From JBAZCI01 sp041671025 (GTDB lineage Bacteria; Patescibacteriota; Patescibacteriia; UBA10025), in assembly GCA_041671025.1 (NCBI GenBank), contig JBAZCI010000048.1, positions 1 to 5,586 on the forward strand: 5,586 nt of DNA. The letters run 5' to 3'. A model generated the notes under the pieces. The model was not told the DNA's origin and did no database searches. It worked only from the letters and a program-made list of their open reading frames with translations. Below, in pieces: positions 5,500 to 5,586 of this stretch (position 1 is its first letter; every line of letters starts with the position of its first letter). The translations under genes were made by a program, and so were the position numbers.

Positions 5500-5525
5500 A
5501 AAAAAAGACCCGCACCGTGTGGGTC
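5500..5525 (-). terminator. Minus-strand intrinsic terminator of a gene beyond the right edge
   Basis: On the minus strand GACCCACA, loop CGG, TGCGGGTC forms an eight-pair stem (one G-T) immediately followed by seven T residues (plus-strand A5500-A5506). This is a textbook intrinsic terminator for leftward transcription. On the plus strand the same stem is followed only by AAGAGCAATTGATTTT, so it is weaker in that direction. It implies a minus-strand gene ending between here and the window edge. Confidence 0.8.
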
Positions 5526-5586
5526 AAGAGCAATTGATTTTCTTTTTTTCGTTCACCATTGCCCGATTTGAGACAATGATTCCGAG

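Noticed and set aside
5279..5525. CRISPR-like array because of successive palindromes
   Set aside because: The stems differ in sequence from each other and there are no regularly spaced identical repeats or cas genes.
1..5586. Alternative genetic code with UGA read as glycine
   Set aside because: No in-frame TGA occurs in any of the complete genes, and glycine is encoded by ordinary GGN codons throughout.

Overview
The window looks like bacterial chromosome, most plausibly from a Patescibacteria (CPR) lineage. This is inferred from a short HrcA that lacks the middle of the usual protein, a compact chaperone cluster with extra small genes and no dnaJ in view, and mostly absent Shine-Dalgarno sequences. 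No 16S or marker tree was possible, so the phylum is tentative. All complete genes end in TAA or TAG and none contains an in-frame TGA, so nothing points to the UGA=Gly code of some CPR groups.

Bases 1-4246 form one plus-strand heat-shock cluster: hrcA (5' end cut by the window edge), grpE, a 23-residue Gly/Cys-rich peptide gene, an hsp20 (small heat-shock protein) gene, a small double-CxxC protein gene and dnaK. A stem-loop terminator ends it. GrpE and DnaK are partners in the Hsp70 cycle (nucleotide exchange and folding). Hsp20 is an ATP-independent holdase that would hand clients to DnaK. HrcA is the family repressor of such operons. The usual J-protein is not visible, and no CIRCE operator is seen; both could lie outside the window. 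The hsp20 gene has an exceptionally strong ribosome binding site, while grpE and dnaK have none that is recognisable.

Bases 4250-5266 hold a SIR2-family gene that is clearly more AT-rich than the chaperone genes. Its ATG directly abuts the U-tract of the dnaK terminator. Its motifs resemble SIR2-like proteins linked to NAD cleavage and anti-phage defence. It looks like an acquired single-gene cargo.

Bases 5267-5586 contain no gene that can be supported. They hold a 95-bp palindromic interspersed-type repeat, then a run of perfect hairpins, two of which have mutually complementary loops, and finally a minus-strand intrinsic terminator. That terminator implies a minus-strand gene entering from the right edge.

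The observations most worth follow-up are the Gly/Cys micro-peptide inside the heat-shock operon, the SIR2 gene seated on a terminator, and the hairpin cluster with a potential kissing loop.
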